Source: Chloroflexota bacterium
GTDB taxonomy: Bacteria; Chloroflexota; Anaerolineae; Promineifilales; Promineifilaceae
NCBI GenBank assembly: GCA_017993775.1
Contig: JAGOMA010000005.1
Span: 83,561-147,560, forward strand
Direction of reading: 5' to 3'
DNA: 64,000 bases
Part shown: in pieces, positions 26,110 through 36,337 of the stretch
Layout of the letters: every line of letters starts with the position of its first letter
Position numbering within the stretch: the first letter of the stretch is position 1
Position numbers and translations under genes: made by a program
Notes under the pieces: generated by a model
Told to the model about the DNA's origin: nothing
The model's input: only the letters and a program-made list of their open reading frames with translations
Database searches by the model: none

Positions 26110-29100
26110 TTAACGGCCGTTACACGGCAACCAGATAGTAAAAACCGCCCCTTGGTGTGGCAATTCAGCATTCTCCACCGTAATCTGCCCACCATGATTT
26201 TGCACAATATCGTAACAAATTGCCAAACCCAGGCCCATCCCAGACTCCTTGGTGGTAAAAAACGGCTCAAACAAATTGGGAATTACTTTCGCATCCAGTC
26301 CAGGACCGGTATCCTGCAATTGTAAACCAACCCGGTCTGTTTCCAGATCATACAATATGCGTAAGGTTAGTTCGCCGCCATGCGGCTGCATCGCATCCAC
26401 AGCGTTAAGCGAAATGTTCAACAACACCTGTTTGAGCTGATTGGCGATCCCCATCGTCGTAAAATCGGCTGGAATCGAAGACGTGTCTACCACCCAACGC
26501 ACATGATTCTGCTGAAAATGGGGCTGCAAAATCGCCTGAGTCTCTTCAATGAGTTTTTGCACCGAAAAAGGCACAATGTCCTGGCTGCTTCGCGGGCGGT
26601 AAACTTCGCGCAGTTGCACCACCAGATCAGACAGGCGGCCTGTTTCGGAAGAAGCCATCTCCAAATAAGTGGTAATAGGATGTTCCTCTGTGAGACGCCG
26701 CTGGCTGATGAACAAACAATTTTTTATGGTTTGCAGCGGATTATTCATCTCGTGGGCTACAGAGGCGATCATCCGTCCCATGGCGGTTAATTTTTCGGTT
26801 TGAATCAGGTGTTGGCGCATGGCTTGTTCCTGGTTCAGCACCGCTTGCAGGTTTTGGTGCATTTGGGCGTTGTGGATGGCCAAAGCGGCCTGAGAAGCCA
26901 ACGCTTCCAGGCGACGCAAAATACTTGTGTCGAAATGCTTGAGCTGACTATGATGAGCAATCAGGAAACCGATGGTTTGCTGACCCACGCTCAGGGGCGC
27001 AACCGCCATCGTTTCTGGCAAAATTGGGCTGGTTTCTTTCTGATCGGCAGAATAATCTTTGAGTTCTACCAGAACAGGTTTGCTGGTCTGAACCATCCAT
27101 TCATACTGGGTGTCGGTTAGAAGCGATGGCGCGGCATCGTCTGTGGCAAACAGGTGGATGGATTGGGCAACGGCCGTTGCCAAGGTCGATTGGCGCCATT
27201 CAGACCCATCCACGCCCAATAAAACTGTCGCTTCCTCACAGGCTACCACCTGTTGGCACTGCTGCAAAACCATTTTTAGCACATCGTCTAGCTGCAAGCT
27301 CTGGCTAAAGACCTTGGCTGCCCCCACCAACGCCTCGGCAATTTGCCGCTGCGAGCGTTCGGATTGATACAGGCGCGAAGATTCAATGGCAATCGCCGCC
27401 GACGCCGCCAGCCGCGACAAGGCAACCTCGTCATTGGACGAAAAGGCAAACGGCTTCAGGCTGCGTATGCTGATAGTACCCAATTCGCGCTCGCCATTGG
27501 CAATTAAGGGCGCGACCAACAGCGCGCCAGTCGACCAGGAATATTGAATCCCTTCAGTTTTTACAACCTCCAGATCAGGGTAAGCCATAATGGACTGCGT
27601 GGACAACGCCTGGCTCAACAAACTTTCGCGCAAATCAACAAAAAGCGTCATCAGGCTGGGTTCGGTGACGCCACTCCAGATAACAGGGGTCAACAGATGC
27701 TCCTGTTCGTCGGCCAGATGGATGACTACCTGATCCATTTGTGGGATGAGCACCTGGGTTGAATCGGCGATGAGCTGTAGGAGTTTGTCCATTTCCAAAC
27801 TTTCGTTCAGAGCCTGGTTGATCGTCGCCAGGGTTTCCGTTTCGCGCAGTTGGCGCTGAATGCGGGTGTGTTGGCGGGCGTGGTTGATGGCCACGGCCGC
27901 CCAACTGGCGGCAGCCAAAATCAGGCGGCTGTCTTCTTCATCGAAGGCGTTTTGCTGGCTGTGGATGGCTTGCATGAGGCCGATGGTTTCCTGGCCTACT
28001 CGCAGAGGGACGAGCATGAGGGCGCGTTGGGGATCGTAACAGGGATAAGCGCAGTTTTTGAGGTAGAAAAGGCAGTCGACGGCCGTGGACAGATACGGCC
28101 GTTCCGCAGCCAATACTTCCGCCAATAGCCCATTCTCGATTGGGATGCGCTGCCCTTTCAAATAACCAAACCCCAACCCGCCAGTCGCCTGGCACACCAA
28201 TTCCGCGCCCTCACGCAACAAAATGGTCAGGCACTCGGCGGCCAGCAGCGGCATAATTTGTTCCACGATCCGGCTCAGAACCACGTCCATTTCCAGACTG
28301 GAAACCAACGAACGGCTCAGTTGGCTCAACGTTTGCAGCTCTTGATTTTGTTTGGATAGCTGGAATTCCGCTTTTTTGCGGGCGCTGATGTTCCGCACCA
28401 TGCTGGTCAGGCCAGTAACCCGACCATTCTGATCTTCAATCACCGAAGAACTAATTTCCACGGGCAAAATCTCCCCGTTGATATTGATGATTTCGTATTC
28501 GGAGCTGCGCGTCCCCCGGGTCGAGAGCAGTTGTTGGATATTGTTTTGAGCCTGAAAACGACCTTCGGGCGTCAGAAATTCATGGGTTCTGTGGCCGATG
28601 AGCGTTTGGGGAGTCTGTGCGCCGGTCATTTGGGCCATTTGTTCGTTACAAAACAAAATTTTGCCGTCCAGACTGGTGAGCAAAATACCGTCAGGAGACG
28701 TTTCCACCAGACTGCGATAGCGTGTTTCGCTGTCTTTTAACTTTTTCTCCACTTCTTTGCGCTGGGAAATGTCTTGTTTGATGGCGATAAAGTGGGTGAT
28801 GGCTCCATTCCCATCCCGCACGGGGGCGATGGTTTGTTCTTCGGTGTACAAACGGCCGTTCTTGTGCCGATTTACAATTTCACCCGACCACACCTGCCCG
28901 GTCAGAATGGTTTGCCACAACGTCTCGTAAAACCCGGCTTTATGCTGGCCAGATTTCAACTGATTCAGACGGGAACCTACCATTTCATCACCTGAATAAC
29001 CGGTCATGGCACAGAAAGCCGGGTTGGTCCATTCGACACGGCCGTTGCGATCCGTAATCACAATGCCATTGGCCGCCGCTTCTAACGCGGCCGTTTGCAG

Positions 29101-29811
29101 GCGAATCTTTTCCTCTGTCACCCGCTGCCGCGTCACATCACGAATCAACAACACCCGGTAGGTCGGCTCGCCGTTGTTGGAATGAATCCGCGACACAGTC
29201 GTTTCCACAATACAGGCTTGCCCATCCTCGGTCTGAAAAACCGTTTCCACCCGTACATGACTTTCCCGCGGCAGCCGGCGCTCCAATTGCTGCGCCCAGA
29301 TTTGATACGCCTCCGAGTCGGCAAAACACACGTCAATTCCCTTGCCCACCATTTCCTCGGACGAGTAGCCCAACACCTCCAACACCGACTGATTGGCTAA
29401 CAAAATCTTCTGCGTGCGATCATCCAGGACAAATACAATTTCGCCCAGACTGGAAAATGTCTTCTCCAACAAGGAGAGCGACGCCGTCAACGATTCCTGT
29501 GTCTGCTGCAAAGCTTTAAGCGAACTTCGCAGCGGCCGAAACGAGAAGGAGTAAATCATCGGAAACACCAGGACGGCCAAAATCGTCGCATCCAACACAG
29601 TTTCCATCACGTGGAACGGCAGGGCCAGCGGTTCATTGAGCAGCACCTCAATAAACAGCATCACCAACAGCTCGGTCACATAGATGGCTACCAGCGTAAA
29701 CAACAACAACCGTTTAGGCGACAAGTTGTGCAGCAGCTGCGAATACTCGCCAGCAAACAATTTATCCCGGACGTTTTTCCCAGAATCCGATTCCACAGCA
29801 ATTCGGTTCAT
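26110..29811 (-). CDS. Membrane PAS/GAF sensor histidine kinase
   Basis: This 1233-residue sensor kinase has two transmembrane helices near the N-terminus (about 35-58 and 70-88), at least three PAS domains (about 105-230, 235-360, 365-485), three GAF-like domains (about 500-655, 675-820 and 840-990), a HisKA dimerisation domain with the phospho-accepting His in SVAHEMNNPLQTI, and a HATPase domain (DTGPGLD, LFEPFFTTKESGMGLGLAI). The family passes phosphate to a response regulator, here the gene 35 bases downstream. Many stacked sensory domains are usual for Chloroflexota kinases. ATG 29811 has only a weak ribosome binding site, yet it directly precedes the membrane segment. Confidence 0.9.
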   Translation of the reverse strand: MNRIAVESDSGKNVRDKLFAGEYSQLLHNLSPKRLLLFTLVAIYVTELLVMLFIEVLLNEPLALPFHVMETVLDATILAVLVFPMIYSFSFRPLRSSLKALQQTQESLTASLSLLEKTFSSLGEIVFVLDDRTQKILLANQSVLEVLGYSSEEMVGKGIDVCFADSEAYQIWAQQLERRLPRESHVRVETVFQTEDGQACIVETTVSRIHSNNGEPTYRVLLIRDVTRQRVTEEKIRLQTAALEAAANGIVITDRNGRVEWTNPAFCAMTGYSGDEMVGSRLNQLKSGQHKAGFYETLWQTILTGQVWSGEIVNRHKNGRLYTEEQTIAPVRDGNGAITHFIAIKQDISQRKEVEKKLKDSETRYRSLVETSPDGILLTSLDGKILFCNEQMAQMTGAQTPQTLIGHRTHEFLTPEGRFQAQNNIQQLLSTRGTRSSEYEIININGEILPVEISSSVIEDQNGRVTGLTSMVRNISARKKAEFQLSKQNQELQTLSQLSRSLVSSLEMDVVLSRIVEQIMPLLAAECLTILLREGAELVCQATGGLGFGYLKGQRIPIENGLLAEVLAAERPYLSTAVDCLFYLKNCAYPCYDPQRALMLVPLRVGQETIGLMQAIHSQQNAFDEEDSRLILAAASWAAVAINHARQHTRIQRQLRETETLATINQALNESLEMDKLLQLIADSTQVLIPQMDQVVIHLADEQEHLLTPVIWSGVTEPSLMTLFVDLRESLLSQALSTQSIMAYPDLEVVKTEGIQYSWSTGALLVAPLIANGERELGTISIRSLKPFAFSSNDEVALSRLAASAAIAIESSRLYQSERSQRQIAEALVGAAKVFSQSLQLDDVLKMVLQQCQQVVACEEATVLLGVDGSEWRQSTLATAVAQSIHLFATDDAAPSLLTDTQYEWMVQTSKPVLVELKDYSADQKETSPILPETMAVAPLSVGQQTIGFLIAHHSQLKHFDTSILRRLEALASQAALAIHNAQMHQNLQAVLNQEQAMRQHLIQTEKLTAMGRMIASVAHEMNNPLQTIKNCLFISQRRLTEEHPITTYLEMASSETGRLSDLVVQLREVYRPRSSQDIVPFSVQKLIEETQAILQPHFQQNHVRWVVDTSSIPADFTTMGIANQLKQVLLNISLNAVDAMQPHGGELTLRILYDLETDRVGLQLQDTGPGLDAKVIPNLFEPFFTTKESGMGLGLAICYDIVQNHGGQITVENAELPHQGAVFTIWLPCNGR

Positions 29812-30181
29812 AAATTTTTACACCCAACTCTTTTTCGCCGTCGCGACACTCAGGCTAACCTAAAACGAATCAGAACGTAAACAAGACCACAATGCCAATT
29901 TTATCTTAACATGCCACTTACATTTACTGCTGAGTTTCATTTTACAGTTAATATCTCACGGCCGTTCATCAACTATTTATTCTCACCGCCAACAAAATTG
30001 ACAGTAGGTGTCAGGATTCGCAGGTAAACTGATCATGATGGGTATCCATTAAGACCCTGAGGGTTTGATTTTGAGAATTGCAACGTTGCGTTCGGTCAAA
30101 CCTTTAGGGTCTCTCAAGTAAAAACCGACGCCCATACAGCTACCATGATTGTAACGTCTAAGTCTCAGAAGAGGTGAAACC
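29812..30181. other. Divergent spacer with a dispersed hairpin
   Basis: This 370-base spacer lies between the sensor kinase (minus) and uvrB (plus). It holds a diverged hairpin copy at 30052-30112 and an ACGGCCGT motif near 29957. The part before uvrB is AT-rich, and AGAGGTG precedes the uvrB start. No GAAC-N4-GTTC LexA-like box was found. Confidence 0.5.
30052..30112. repeat. Dispersed hairpin, family 1 (diverged copy)
   Basis: Arms AGACCCTGAGGGTTTGA (30052-30068) and TCAAACCTTTAGGGTCT (30096-30112) pair over 17 positions with two mismatches. The loop carries TTGAGAATTG, related to the CTGAGAATTTGG of the other copies. It lies upstream of uvrB. Confidence 0.8.
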
Positions 30182-32158
30182 ATGACACAATTTCAATTAA
30201 CCGCGCCATACGAACCAACCGGCGACCAGCCCACGGCCGTTTCCGGCCTCGTTCATGGGTTAGCCAACGGACTGCGCCATCAGGTACTGCTGGGCGCTAC
30301 CGGCACCGGCAAAACCTTCACCATTGCCAACGTCATCCAACAAACGCAGCGCCCCACCCTCATCATGGCTCACAACAAAACCCTGGCCGCGCAGCTTTAC
30401 AGCGAATTCAAAAGCTTTTTCCCCCACAACGCCGTCAGCTACTTCGTGAGCTACTACGATTATTACCAGCCGGAAGCCTACATCCCGCGCACCGACACCT
30501 ACATCGAAAAAACCATCGAAATCAACGCCGAAATCGAGCGCATGAGGCTGGCGGCCACCCAAGCCCTGGCGACGCGGCGCGATGTGATTGTGATCGCCAG
30601 CGTCAGCGCCATTTACTCGCTGGGCGACCCGGTGAAATATCATCAGGCGCACCTGCACCTGCAAACCGGCCATATCGCCCAACGCGACAAAACGCTGCGC
30701 CGCCTGGTGGATATTTATTACGAACGAAATGATTATGAACTGAGTCACGGCCGTTTCCGTGTCCGCGGCGACGTGTTAGAAATTCAGCCGCCGCACGGCG
30801 AAACCGTCTACCGCATCGAGTTTTGGGGCGAAGAGGTCGAACGCATCAGCGAAATCGACGGCCTGACCGGCGAACTGCGCCGCGAACTGCCGGAAATTAT
30901 GTTCCACCCCGCCCGTCATTTTGTCACCGAAGCAGACGATGTGGCCACGGCCGTTACCCGCATCGAAGCCGAGCTAGAAGAACAATTAGCCCATCTCAAC
31001 CGGCAAAACAAACTGCTGGAAGCGTACCGCCTGGAACAACGCACCCGCTTCGACCTGGAAATGCTGCGCGAAATGGGCTACTGCAACGGCAGCGAAAATT
31101 ACGGCCGTCACTTCTACGCCAAACCGGCCGGCGCGCCGCCCTGGACCCTCTTCGACTACTTCCCCGACGATTTTCTCCTCGTCGTTGACGAAAGCCACAT
31201 GACCCTGCCGCAAATCCGCGCCATGTACCACGGCGACCGCCAGCGCAAACAAACCCTGGTCGATTTTGGCTTCCGCCTGCCCAGCGCCCTGGACAACCGC
31301 CCGCTCACCTTCGACGAATGGGAAGCGCGGCTTTATCAGGTCATTTACACCACCGCCACCCCCGGCCCCTACGAACGCCAACACAGCCAAAACACCGTCG
31401 ATCAAATTATCCGCCCCACCGGCCTCGTCGATCCGCAAATCAGCGTCCGGCCGGTGAAAGGGCAGGTGGATGATTTGCTCTTCGAGGTGCGCCGCCGCGT
31501 TGAGAACGGCCAGCGCGCCCTCATCACCACCCTTACCAAGCGCATGGCCGAAGACCTGGCCAACTATCTGGCTGAGATGAACCTGAACGTCCACTATCTG
31601 CACAGCGAAGTGGAAACCCTGGAGCGCATCGAAATCTTGCGGGATTTGCGCCGGGGCGTCTACGATGCCGTCGTGGGCATCAACCTGCTGCGCGAAGGGT
31701 TGGACTTGCCGGAAGTGTCGTTGGTGGCCATTCTGGACGCCGACAAAGAGGGCTTTTTACGCTCCGACACGGCGCTTATCCAGACAATTGGCCGCGCCGC
31801 CCGCCACATCGAAGGCGCGGTCATCATGTACGCCGACCGGGTGACAGGTTCCATGCAGCGGGCCATCGACGAGACGAACCGCCGCCGCGAGAAGCAACTC
31901 GCCTACAACACGGCCCACGACATCACGCCGCAAACCATCGCCAAGCAAATTAGCGAGCTGGATTGGCAAAAGGGGAAGGCTAAGAAGGGGGAAACGGCCG
32001 TCACCGAACCGACCATCTACACCCCCACCGACCTGCTTCATCAACTGGCGCAATTGGAAACCGACATGAAAACGGCCGCTCTCATGCTGGCGTTTGAACG
32101 CGCCGCTGCCCTGCGCGACCAAATCATCGAACTGCGCGGCCAACTCGAACCGGTTTAA
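30182..32158 (+). CDS. uvrB: Excinuclease ABC subunit B
   Basis: This 658-residue DNA-damage recognition helicase-like subunit of nucleotide excision repair works with UvrA to verify lesions and with UvrC to incise. The Walker A motif is GATGTGKT (38-45), the beta-hairpin region is [19 protein letters not shown] (about 90-105), and the helicase motifs DESHMTLPQ and TIGRAARH are present. The C-terminal UVR domain ([20 protein letters not shown]) needed for UvrC binding is complete. The length matches the family. AGAGGTG precedes ATG 30182. ACGGCCGT motifs fall at variable positions, such as PTAVSGL and ETAVTEP. It is the only nucleotide excision gene in the window. Confidence 0.98.
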   Translation: MTQFQLTAPYEPTGDQPTAVSGLVHGLANGLRHQVLLGATGTGKTFTIANVIQQTQRPTLIMAHNKTLAAQLYSEFKSFFPHNAVSYFVSYYDYYQPEAYIPRTDTYIEKTIEINAEIERMRLAATQALATRRDVIVIASVSAIYSLGDPVKYHQAHLHLQTGHIAQRDKTLRRLVDIYYERNDYELSHGRFRVRGDVLEIQPPHGETVYRIEFWGEEVERISEIDGLTGELRRELPEIMFHPARHFVTEADDVATAVTRIEAELEEQLAHLNRQNKLLEAYRLEQRTRFDLEMLREMGYCNGSENYGRHFYAKPAGAPPWTLFDYFPDDFLLVVDESHMTLPQIRAMYHGDRQRKQTLVDFGFRLPSALDNRPLTFDEWEARLYQVIYTTATPGPYERQHSQNTVDQIIRPTGLVDPQISVRPVKGQVDDLLFEVRRRVENGQRALITTLTKRMAEDLANYLAEMNLNVHYLHSEVETLERIEILRDLRRGVYDAVVGINLLREGLDLPEVSLVAILDADKEGFLRSDTALIQTIGRAARHIEGAVIMYADRVTGSMQRAIDETNRRREKQLAYNTAHDITPQTIAKQISELDWQKGKAKKGETAVTEPTIYTPTDLLHQLAQLETDMKTAALMLAFERAAALRDQIIELRGQLEPV

Positions 32159-32175
32159 AGATAATGTAACCATAC

Positions 32176-32234
32176 AGACCCCAAGGGTTTTCTCCTGGGA
32201 ATTTGGGGTAGTGAGTATCAAACCCTTGGGGTCT
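32176..32234. repeat. Dispersed hairpin, family 1
   Basis: The 15-bp arms AGACCCCAAGGGTTT (32176-32190) and AAACCCTTGGGGTCT (32220-32234) pair perfectly. The loop contains CTGGGAATTTGG. It lies 17 bases after uvrB and may act as its terminator, although no T-run follows. A patch of repeated ATCCG words follows at 32258-32300. Confidence 0.88.
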
Positions 32235-32329
32235 TGCTAAAGGAGCCTGAGCAGTTACGATTTATCCGCGGAAATCCGCCTTATCCGTGTTATTCGTGTA
32301 CCAATCACATTTCAAAAAGGAAGGGAGTC

Positions 32330-32812
32330 ATGAACATTTGTATTCGCAGAGCGGTGGAGGAGGATGCACGGCCGTTAACGGCCGTTTCCCAGCAAGCCTT
32401 CAACCACGATATCCACTATGGCGCGCCACAGGTTGGCGGCCCGCCCGGCTACGACACGGTCAACTGGCAGCTGCGCATGATTTTAACCTGTGATTATTAC
32501 AAAATTGAAGATGAAGACGGCCGTCTGCTCGGCGGCATCATCGTCTACCCCAAAGGCTATCGGCAAATGGAACTGGGACGCATGTTTGTGCTTCCCGACT
32601 GCCAAAACCAGGGCATCGGCGCGCAAGCCATCCGTTTTCTAGAAGAAACCTACCCGGAAACCGACCGCTGGACGTTGGACACACCCGCCTGGAACACACG
32701 CAACCGCCACTTCTACGAAAAAATGGGCTATCGCCTGACCGGCAAAACAGGACACGGCGGCGTCTGGTACGCCAAAGAACTCCGGCCTGCAGCGATTAGG
32801 ACTGAGGGCTAG
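32330..32812 (+). CDS. GNAT family N-acetyltransferase
   Basis: This 160-residue GNAT-fold acetyltransferase transfers an acetyl group from acetyl-CoA to an amine. Motif A, which binds CoA, is visible as LGRMFVLPDCQNQGIGAQAIRFLE (Q/R-x-x-G-x-G/A type). Motif B is DTPAWNTRNRHFYEKMGY. ATG 32330 is chosen because AAGGAAGGGAG sits just upstream; the open frame extends to 32234 without support. The substrate is not predictable. The gene is alone between uvrB and a convergent MFS gene. Confidence 0.88.
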   Translation: MNICIRRAVEEDARPLTAVSQQAFNHDIHYGAPQVGGPPGYDTVNWQLRMILTCDYYKIEDEDGRLLGGIIVYPKGYRQMELGRMFVLPDCQNQGIGAQAIRFLEETYPETDRWTLDTPAWNTRNRHFYEKMGYRLTGKTGHGGVWYAKELRPAAIRTEG

Positions 32813-32830
32813 GAATTGGAAACCAGATCA

Positions 32831-32878
32831 ATCGCCAATCGCCAATCGCCAATCGCCAATCGCCAATCGCCAATCGCC
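32831..32878. repeat. 7-bp tandem repeat ATCGCCA, about 6.9 copies
   Basis: Six full copies of ATCGCCA run from 32831 to 32872, followed by ATCGCC. The tract lies between the convergent GNAT and MFS genes and abuts the MFS stop codon at 32878. It is one of six heptamer tracts in this window. Confidence 0.95.
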
Positions 32879-34221
32879 TACTCCACCCGCGCCATCTCGT
32901 CATGATCCGGCAAAATAATCTCTGCCTTACGAATCACCGGGAACAGGTAGCCGCCCAATCCCACCAGCGCCGAAGTCAGCCCGGCAAACACAAACAGCAG
33001 CGAAATCCCCGCCCCCGGACCGCTGCCCACCAACCAGGAAAAACGATCCACCAGGCTGCCGCCCGTGCGCATGGCCGGTTCTAACCAGCCATCCGTCAGG
33101 GGAATTACCAGCAAATTTGCCAGCGGAACCACCGCCCAGGCAATCACCCGGCGCACGGAAAACACGCGCCCCTGAACATCCGGGGCTACCTTCGCCTGCC
33201 AGATAGCCTGGTTGGAGCCATTGATGATGGGCACAAGCAAATTGCCCAGAAAAGAAGCCGCCGCCCACACCGGCCAGCTTTGACCAATGCCCATGAGCAT
33301 CAAGCCTAACACGCCGCTGCCAATCCAACCGGCCAACACGCCGTGGACACGCGGGGTTGGTCCGCCCCAGGTGCTCATCAACACGCCGCCCAACACGCCG
33401 CCAATCGCCCCGGCGGACATGATCCAGGCAAAAAGCTGCGCGTTCTGGTTGGTGCGGTACAAAATCATGGCCGCCAGTGCGGTAAAGGCCAGCGTGGCAA
33501 AGAAATTGCCGATGAAAAAGACGATCTGCAAGCCCAGAAGTGACGGCCGTCGCCAGATATACACAAAGCCATATGCCGATTCTCGCCAGAAATTGCCCTG
33601 ACCCTGCTGTCCTTCTACCGTGCGCGGCGGGTCCGGCACAAAAATAAACAGCAAGGTTCCCACGGCAAACAGAAACGTCACCACATCTATGAGCAAAATG
33701 CCTTGCAGCCCCACAAACCCCAACATCGCCCCGGCCATAATCGGCGCAAAAATGTTTGAGCCAGATTCAGCCAGCATAACCAGGCCGCTGGCACGGCCGT
33801 ATTGCTTTTTGGGAACCATCATGCTGATCGCTGCGGAATAAGCCGGCCACTGCAGCGTCTGAAACGCGCCGTTGATGGCGTTGGTGATATACAGGTGCCA
33901 CACTTCCAGCGTCCCAGTCCAGACCAATAACAAAACCACAACCGTCGTCGCGCCGGCCGCCAGATCGCTCACAATCATCATCTTTTTGCGGCTGTTGCGG
34001 TCCACAATCGTCCCGGCGAAGGGGCTGAACAAGATGAGCGGCAGCGTAAAAGCCAGCCCCAACAACGCCAGCTCTTGTACCCGCTCCGTCTTCCCAAAAA
34101 TGTAGATGGGCAGCGCAAACCCGGTCATGGCGCTGCCCAGCAAAGAGACAAACTGACCAATCCACACGACCAGGAAACCCTGCATACCAGTCGGTCTGTT
34201 TAATGAATTTTCAGTGTTCAT
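32878..34221 (-). CDS. MFS transporter (macrolide-efflux/EntS-like)
   Basis: This 447-residue major facilitator protein of the MFS_3 branch has about 12 helices. FLVVWIGQFVSLLGSAMTGFAL is the first helix. PFAGTIVDRNSRKKMMIVSD is the characteristic loop 2-3 motif, and there is a long cytoplasmic loop after helix 6 (VPDPPRTVEGQQGQG). Relatives pump out macrolides, siderophores or other amphipathic compounds. ATG 34221 gives the best N-terminus, although its Shine-Dalgarno is weak; MQGFLVV nine codons downstream is an alternative. It lies 104 bases downstream of the PAP2 gene on the same strand. Confidence 0.87.
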   Translation of the reverse strand: MNTENSLNRPTGMQGFLVVWIGQFVSLLGSAMTGFALPIYIFGKTERVQELALLGLAFTLPLILFSPFAGTIVDRNSRKKMMIVSDLAAGATTVVVLLLVWTGTLEVWHLYITNAINGAFQTLQWPAYSAAISMMVPKKQYGRASGLVMLAESGSNIFAPIMAGAMLGFVGLQGILLIDVVTFLFAVGTLLFIFVPDPPRTVEGQQGQGNFWRESAYGFVYIWRRPSLLGLQIVFFIGNFFATLAFTALAAMILYRTNQNAQLFAWIMSAGAIGGVLGGVLMSTWGGPTPRVHGVLAGWIGSGVLGLMLMGIGQSWPVWAAASFLGNLLVPIINGSNQAIWQAKVAPDVQGRVFSVRRVIAWAVVPLANLLVIPLTDGWLEPAMRTGGSLVDRFSWLVGSGPGAGISLLFVFAGLTSALVGLGGYLFPVIRKAEIILPDHDEMARVE

Positions 34222-34325
34222 CAAAAATAGCTGCCTTTTAGAAATTTGGAGTGAGCATGATGCGTGGTCCAAAGTTCATCACGCCTTACCACCTGAATAC
34301 TTCTGAAACCCTCTATGGTTAATTG

Positions 34326-35018
34326 TCAACCAGTTGTCCGATGGATGTGCTGCGCCGGCGAACCCAGATAGGTAAACCAGACAATGATCAACCAAATCGT
34401 GCCAATAGCCAGGGATGCCAGGACGTCGCTGGGGTAATGCGCGCCCAGGTAAACGCGGCTTAGGGCGACCAATGGCACCCATAAAGCACATAAGATCGCC
34501 CATCCCTGCCGCCGACGCTCCCAAAGAACAAGCGCCAGCAGCCCATAGAACGAAATGGCCGACATGGTATGCCCGCTGGGAAAACTGTAGCTGTGTTCGA
34601 CTACCAGAGGTGGGAACAAATCCGGGCGGGGGCGCGCAAACACGATTTTTAGGAAACTGGCTAACAGGGCGGTTCCCGCAAACGACACGATGAATAACAC
34701 GGCCGTTATCCGTTCACCGCGCCGCCAGAACCAAACGGCCGTTACCAACACCGGCACCACAATCAACAGCCCGGCCGTTTGCGTAACAAACCAGAACAAT
34801 TTATCCAACCAGGGCCGGCTCAGGCTGTGGATGGCCAGCATCAACGTCGCGTCCCAGGCGAATCCTCGGTTCAGCCAAACGTCTTCGGCCAGTTCCAACA
34901 GCAGGATAACGGCCGTCATCATCAGCCCTAACGCAACCAACCAAACCACCAACTGCCGCCGTGATTGCGGCACAAAGATTTGTTTCATTCTATCCACTAA
35001 TTCAAAACCTTCGTCCAT
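34326..35018 (-). CDS. PAP2-family membrane phosphatase
   Basis: This 230-residue membrane phosphatase has six hydrophobic helices and the three PAP2 motifs: KIVFARPRP (KX6RP), PSGHT and SRVYLGAHYPSD. Members dephosphorylate phosphatidic acid, undecaprenyl diphosphate or related lipids at the outer face of the membrane. The start is unclear. ATG 35018 is given, but the strong AGGAGGAGG is better spaced to an out-of-frame ATG at 35026, which opens a 9-codon ORF ending shortly before another in-frame ATG at 34988. Translation may therefore be coupled through that leader. The gene diverges from the FAD oxidoreductase gene. Confidence 0.85.
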   Translation of the reverse strand: MDEGFELVDRMKQIFVPQSRRQLVVWLVALGLMMTAVILLLELAEDVWLNRGFAWDATLMLAIHSLSRPWLDKLFWFVTQTAGLLIVVPVLVTAVWFWRRGERITAVLFIVSFAGTALLASFLKIVFARPRPDLFPPLVVEHSYSFPSGHTMSAISFYGLLALVLWERRRQGWAILCALWVPLVALSRVYLGAHYPSDVLASLAIGTIWLIIVWFTYLGSPAQHIHRTTG

Positions 35019-35026
35019 TGCGCCAT
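34997..35026 (-). promoter_or_regulatory. Possible leader peptide ORF before PAP2 gene
   Basis: ATG 35026 directly follows AGGAGGAGGTTACA and starts a 9-codon ORF (MAQWTKVLN) that stops with TAG at 34997-34999. The main frame's ATG 35018 lies inside it and ATG 34988 lies nine bases beyond its stop. The placement of the ribosome binding site favours the short ORF, so it may set the translation rate of the PAP2 gene. Confidence 0.4.
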
Positions 35027-35161
35027 TGTAACCTCCTCCTGCGGGAAAACCTACGACCTCTGGCTCATCGGCTATATTCCATTGCCTTCCGCCTCGACGA
35101 ATATCCTCGACATTGGTACGATGAACACACAAGCAGCAATAATCAAATGGGAGGTCAAGAA

Positions 35162-36337
35162 ATGGCAGAAACGTATGATGTAATTGTGATCGGCGGCGGA
35201 ATTATGGGGTGCAGCACGGCCGTTTCCCTGGCGCGGCGCGGCATCAAAGTTGCCTTGTTAGAGAAAAATCTCATCGGGGCCGGGCCGACCGGCAAATCAT
35301 CGGCCATTATCCGGCAGCATTACTCCAACGAACTGACAGCGCGCATGGCGCTTTACAGTTTGCGCGTCTTCCAGAATTTCGAGGAGCAGATTGGCGGACA
35401 CTGCGGCTTCACGCAGACTGGCTTCGTGGCCATTGTGGCCGCCGCTGATCGGGCGGGTTTGGAAGCCAATCTGGCTTTACAGCGCCGGGTAGGCATCCAA
35501 ACAGAAATGCTTTCGCTGGCGGCGCTGCAAGAATTGGTTCCCGGCCTGACAACGGCCGATTTTGTGGCCGCCGCCTACGAGCCAGAAAGCGGTTACGCCG
35601 ACCCATACCAGACTGTAACGGCCTATGCTCAAGCCGCCCGCCGGGCAGGGGTAGTCGTTAGGCAGGAAACGGCCGTTACCCGCCTCCACTTTTCCGGCGA
35701 CAAAATCACCGGCGCAGAAACAAAAGACGGCCGTCTCTCCGCCCCCATCGTCATCAACAGCACCGGAGCCTGGGCGGCGCAGGTTGGCCGCCTGGCCGGA
35801 CTAGACTTGCCCATCAACGCCTGCCGCGTGCAGGTGGCCTTCTTCCGCCGCCCACCCGGCCACGAAAAAGCCCACCCGGTCATCGCCGACTTCATCAACG
35901 CCACCTACTTCCGCTCAGAAACAGGCAATCTCACCCTGGTCGGCCTGATCGATCCCGGCGAAGCCGAGGCCATCGTGAACCCCGACCGTTTCCACGAAGG
36001 CGTGGATGACGATTTCATCCTGGAAGCAGGCGAACGTCTGGTGGTGCGTTATCCGGCGATGGAGCAAAGCCAGAGCACGGGCGGGTACGCCTCGCTGTAC
36101 GCCATCACCCCCGATTGGCATCCAATTGTCGATGAGGTTCCGGCGGGCAGCGGCTTTTTTGTATGCAGCGGCTTCAGCGGGCATGGGTTTAAGCTGGGAC
36201 CGGCTGTGGGCCGCATGATGGCGGATCGGGTGCTGGGCGTGACTGAGCCGTTGTTTGATACGCAGATGTTTCGCTACGGCCGTTACGCCGCCAACGACCC
36301 GGTACGCGGGCAGTACGAGTACAGCATTGTTGGTTAG
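35162..36337 (+). CDS. FAD-dependent oxidoreductase (DAO/sarcosine oxidase-like)
   Basis: This 391-residue flavoenzyme of the D-amino acid oxidase superfamily has the dinucleotide-binding motif YDVIVIGGGIMGCSTAVSLA at the N-terminus, KSSAIIRQHYSNEL and the closing FAD contact CSGFSGHGFKLGPAVG. These place it near sarcosine oxidase beta-like and glycine oxidase-like enzymes that oxidise secondary or D-amino acids. GGGAGGTCAAGAA precedes ATG 35162. An upstream extension of the open frame to 34961 overlaps the divergent PAP2 gene and is not used. No partner subunits are adjacent, so a single-subunit oxidase or dehydrogenase is likely. Confidence 0.87.
   Translation: MAETYDVIVIGGGIMGCSTAVSLARRGIKVALLEKNLIGAGPTGKSSAIIRQHYSNELTARMALYSLRVFQNFEEQIGGHCGFTQTGFVAIVAAADRAGLEANLALQRRVGIQTEMLSLAALQELVPGLTTADFVAAAYEPESGYADPYQTVTAYAQAARRAGVVVRQETAVTRLHFSGDKITGAETKDGRLSAPIVINSTGAWAAQVGRLAGLDLPINACRVQVAFFRRPPGHEKAHPVIADFINATYFRSETGNLTLVGLIDPGEAEAIVNPDRFHEGVDDDFILEAGERLVVRYPAMEQSQSTGGYASLYAITPDWHPIVDEVPAGSGFFVCSGFSGHGFKLGPAVGRMMADRVLGVTEPLFDTQMFRYGRYAANDPVRGQYEYSIVG

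Noticed and set aside
29880..30181. LexA box upstream of uvrB
   Set aside because: No GAAC-N4-GTTC or close variant was found; nearby GAACGT lacks the second half.
34961..35161. Longer start of the FAD oxidoreductase
   Set aside because: It would overlap the divergent PAP2 gene, and GGGAGGTCAAGAA plus the dinucleotide-binding motif support ATG 35162.
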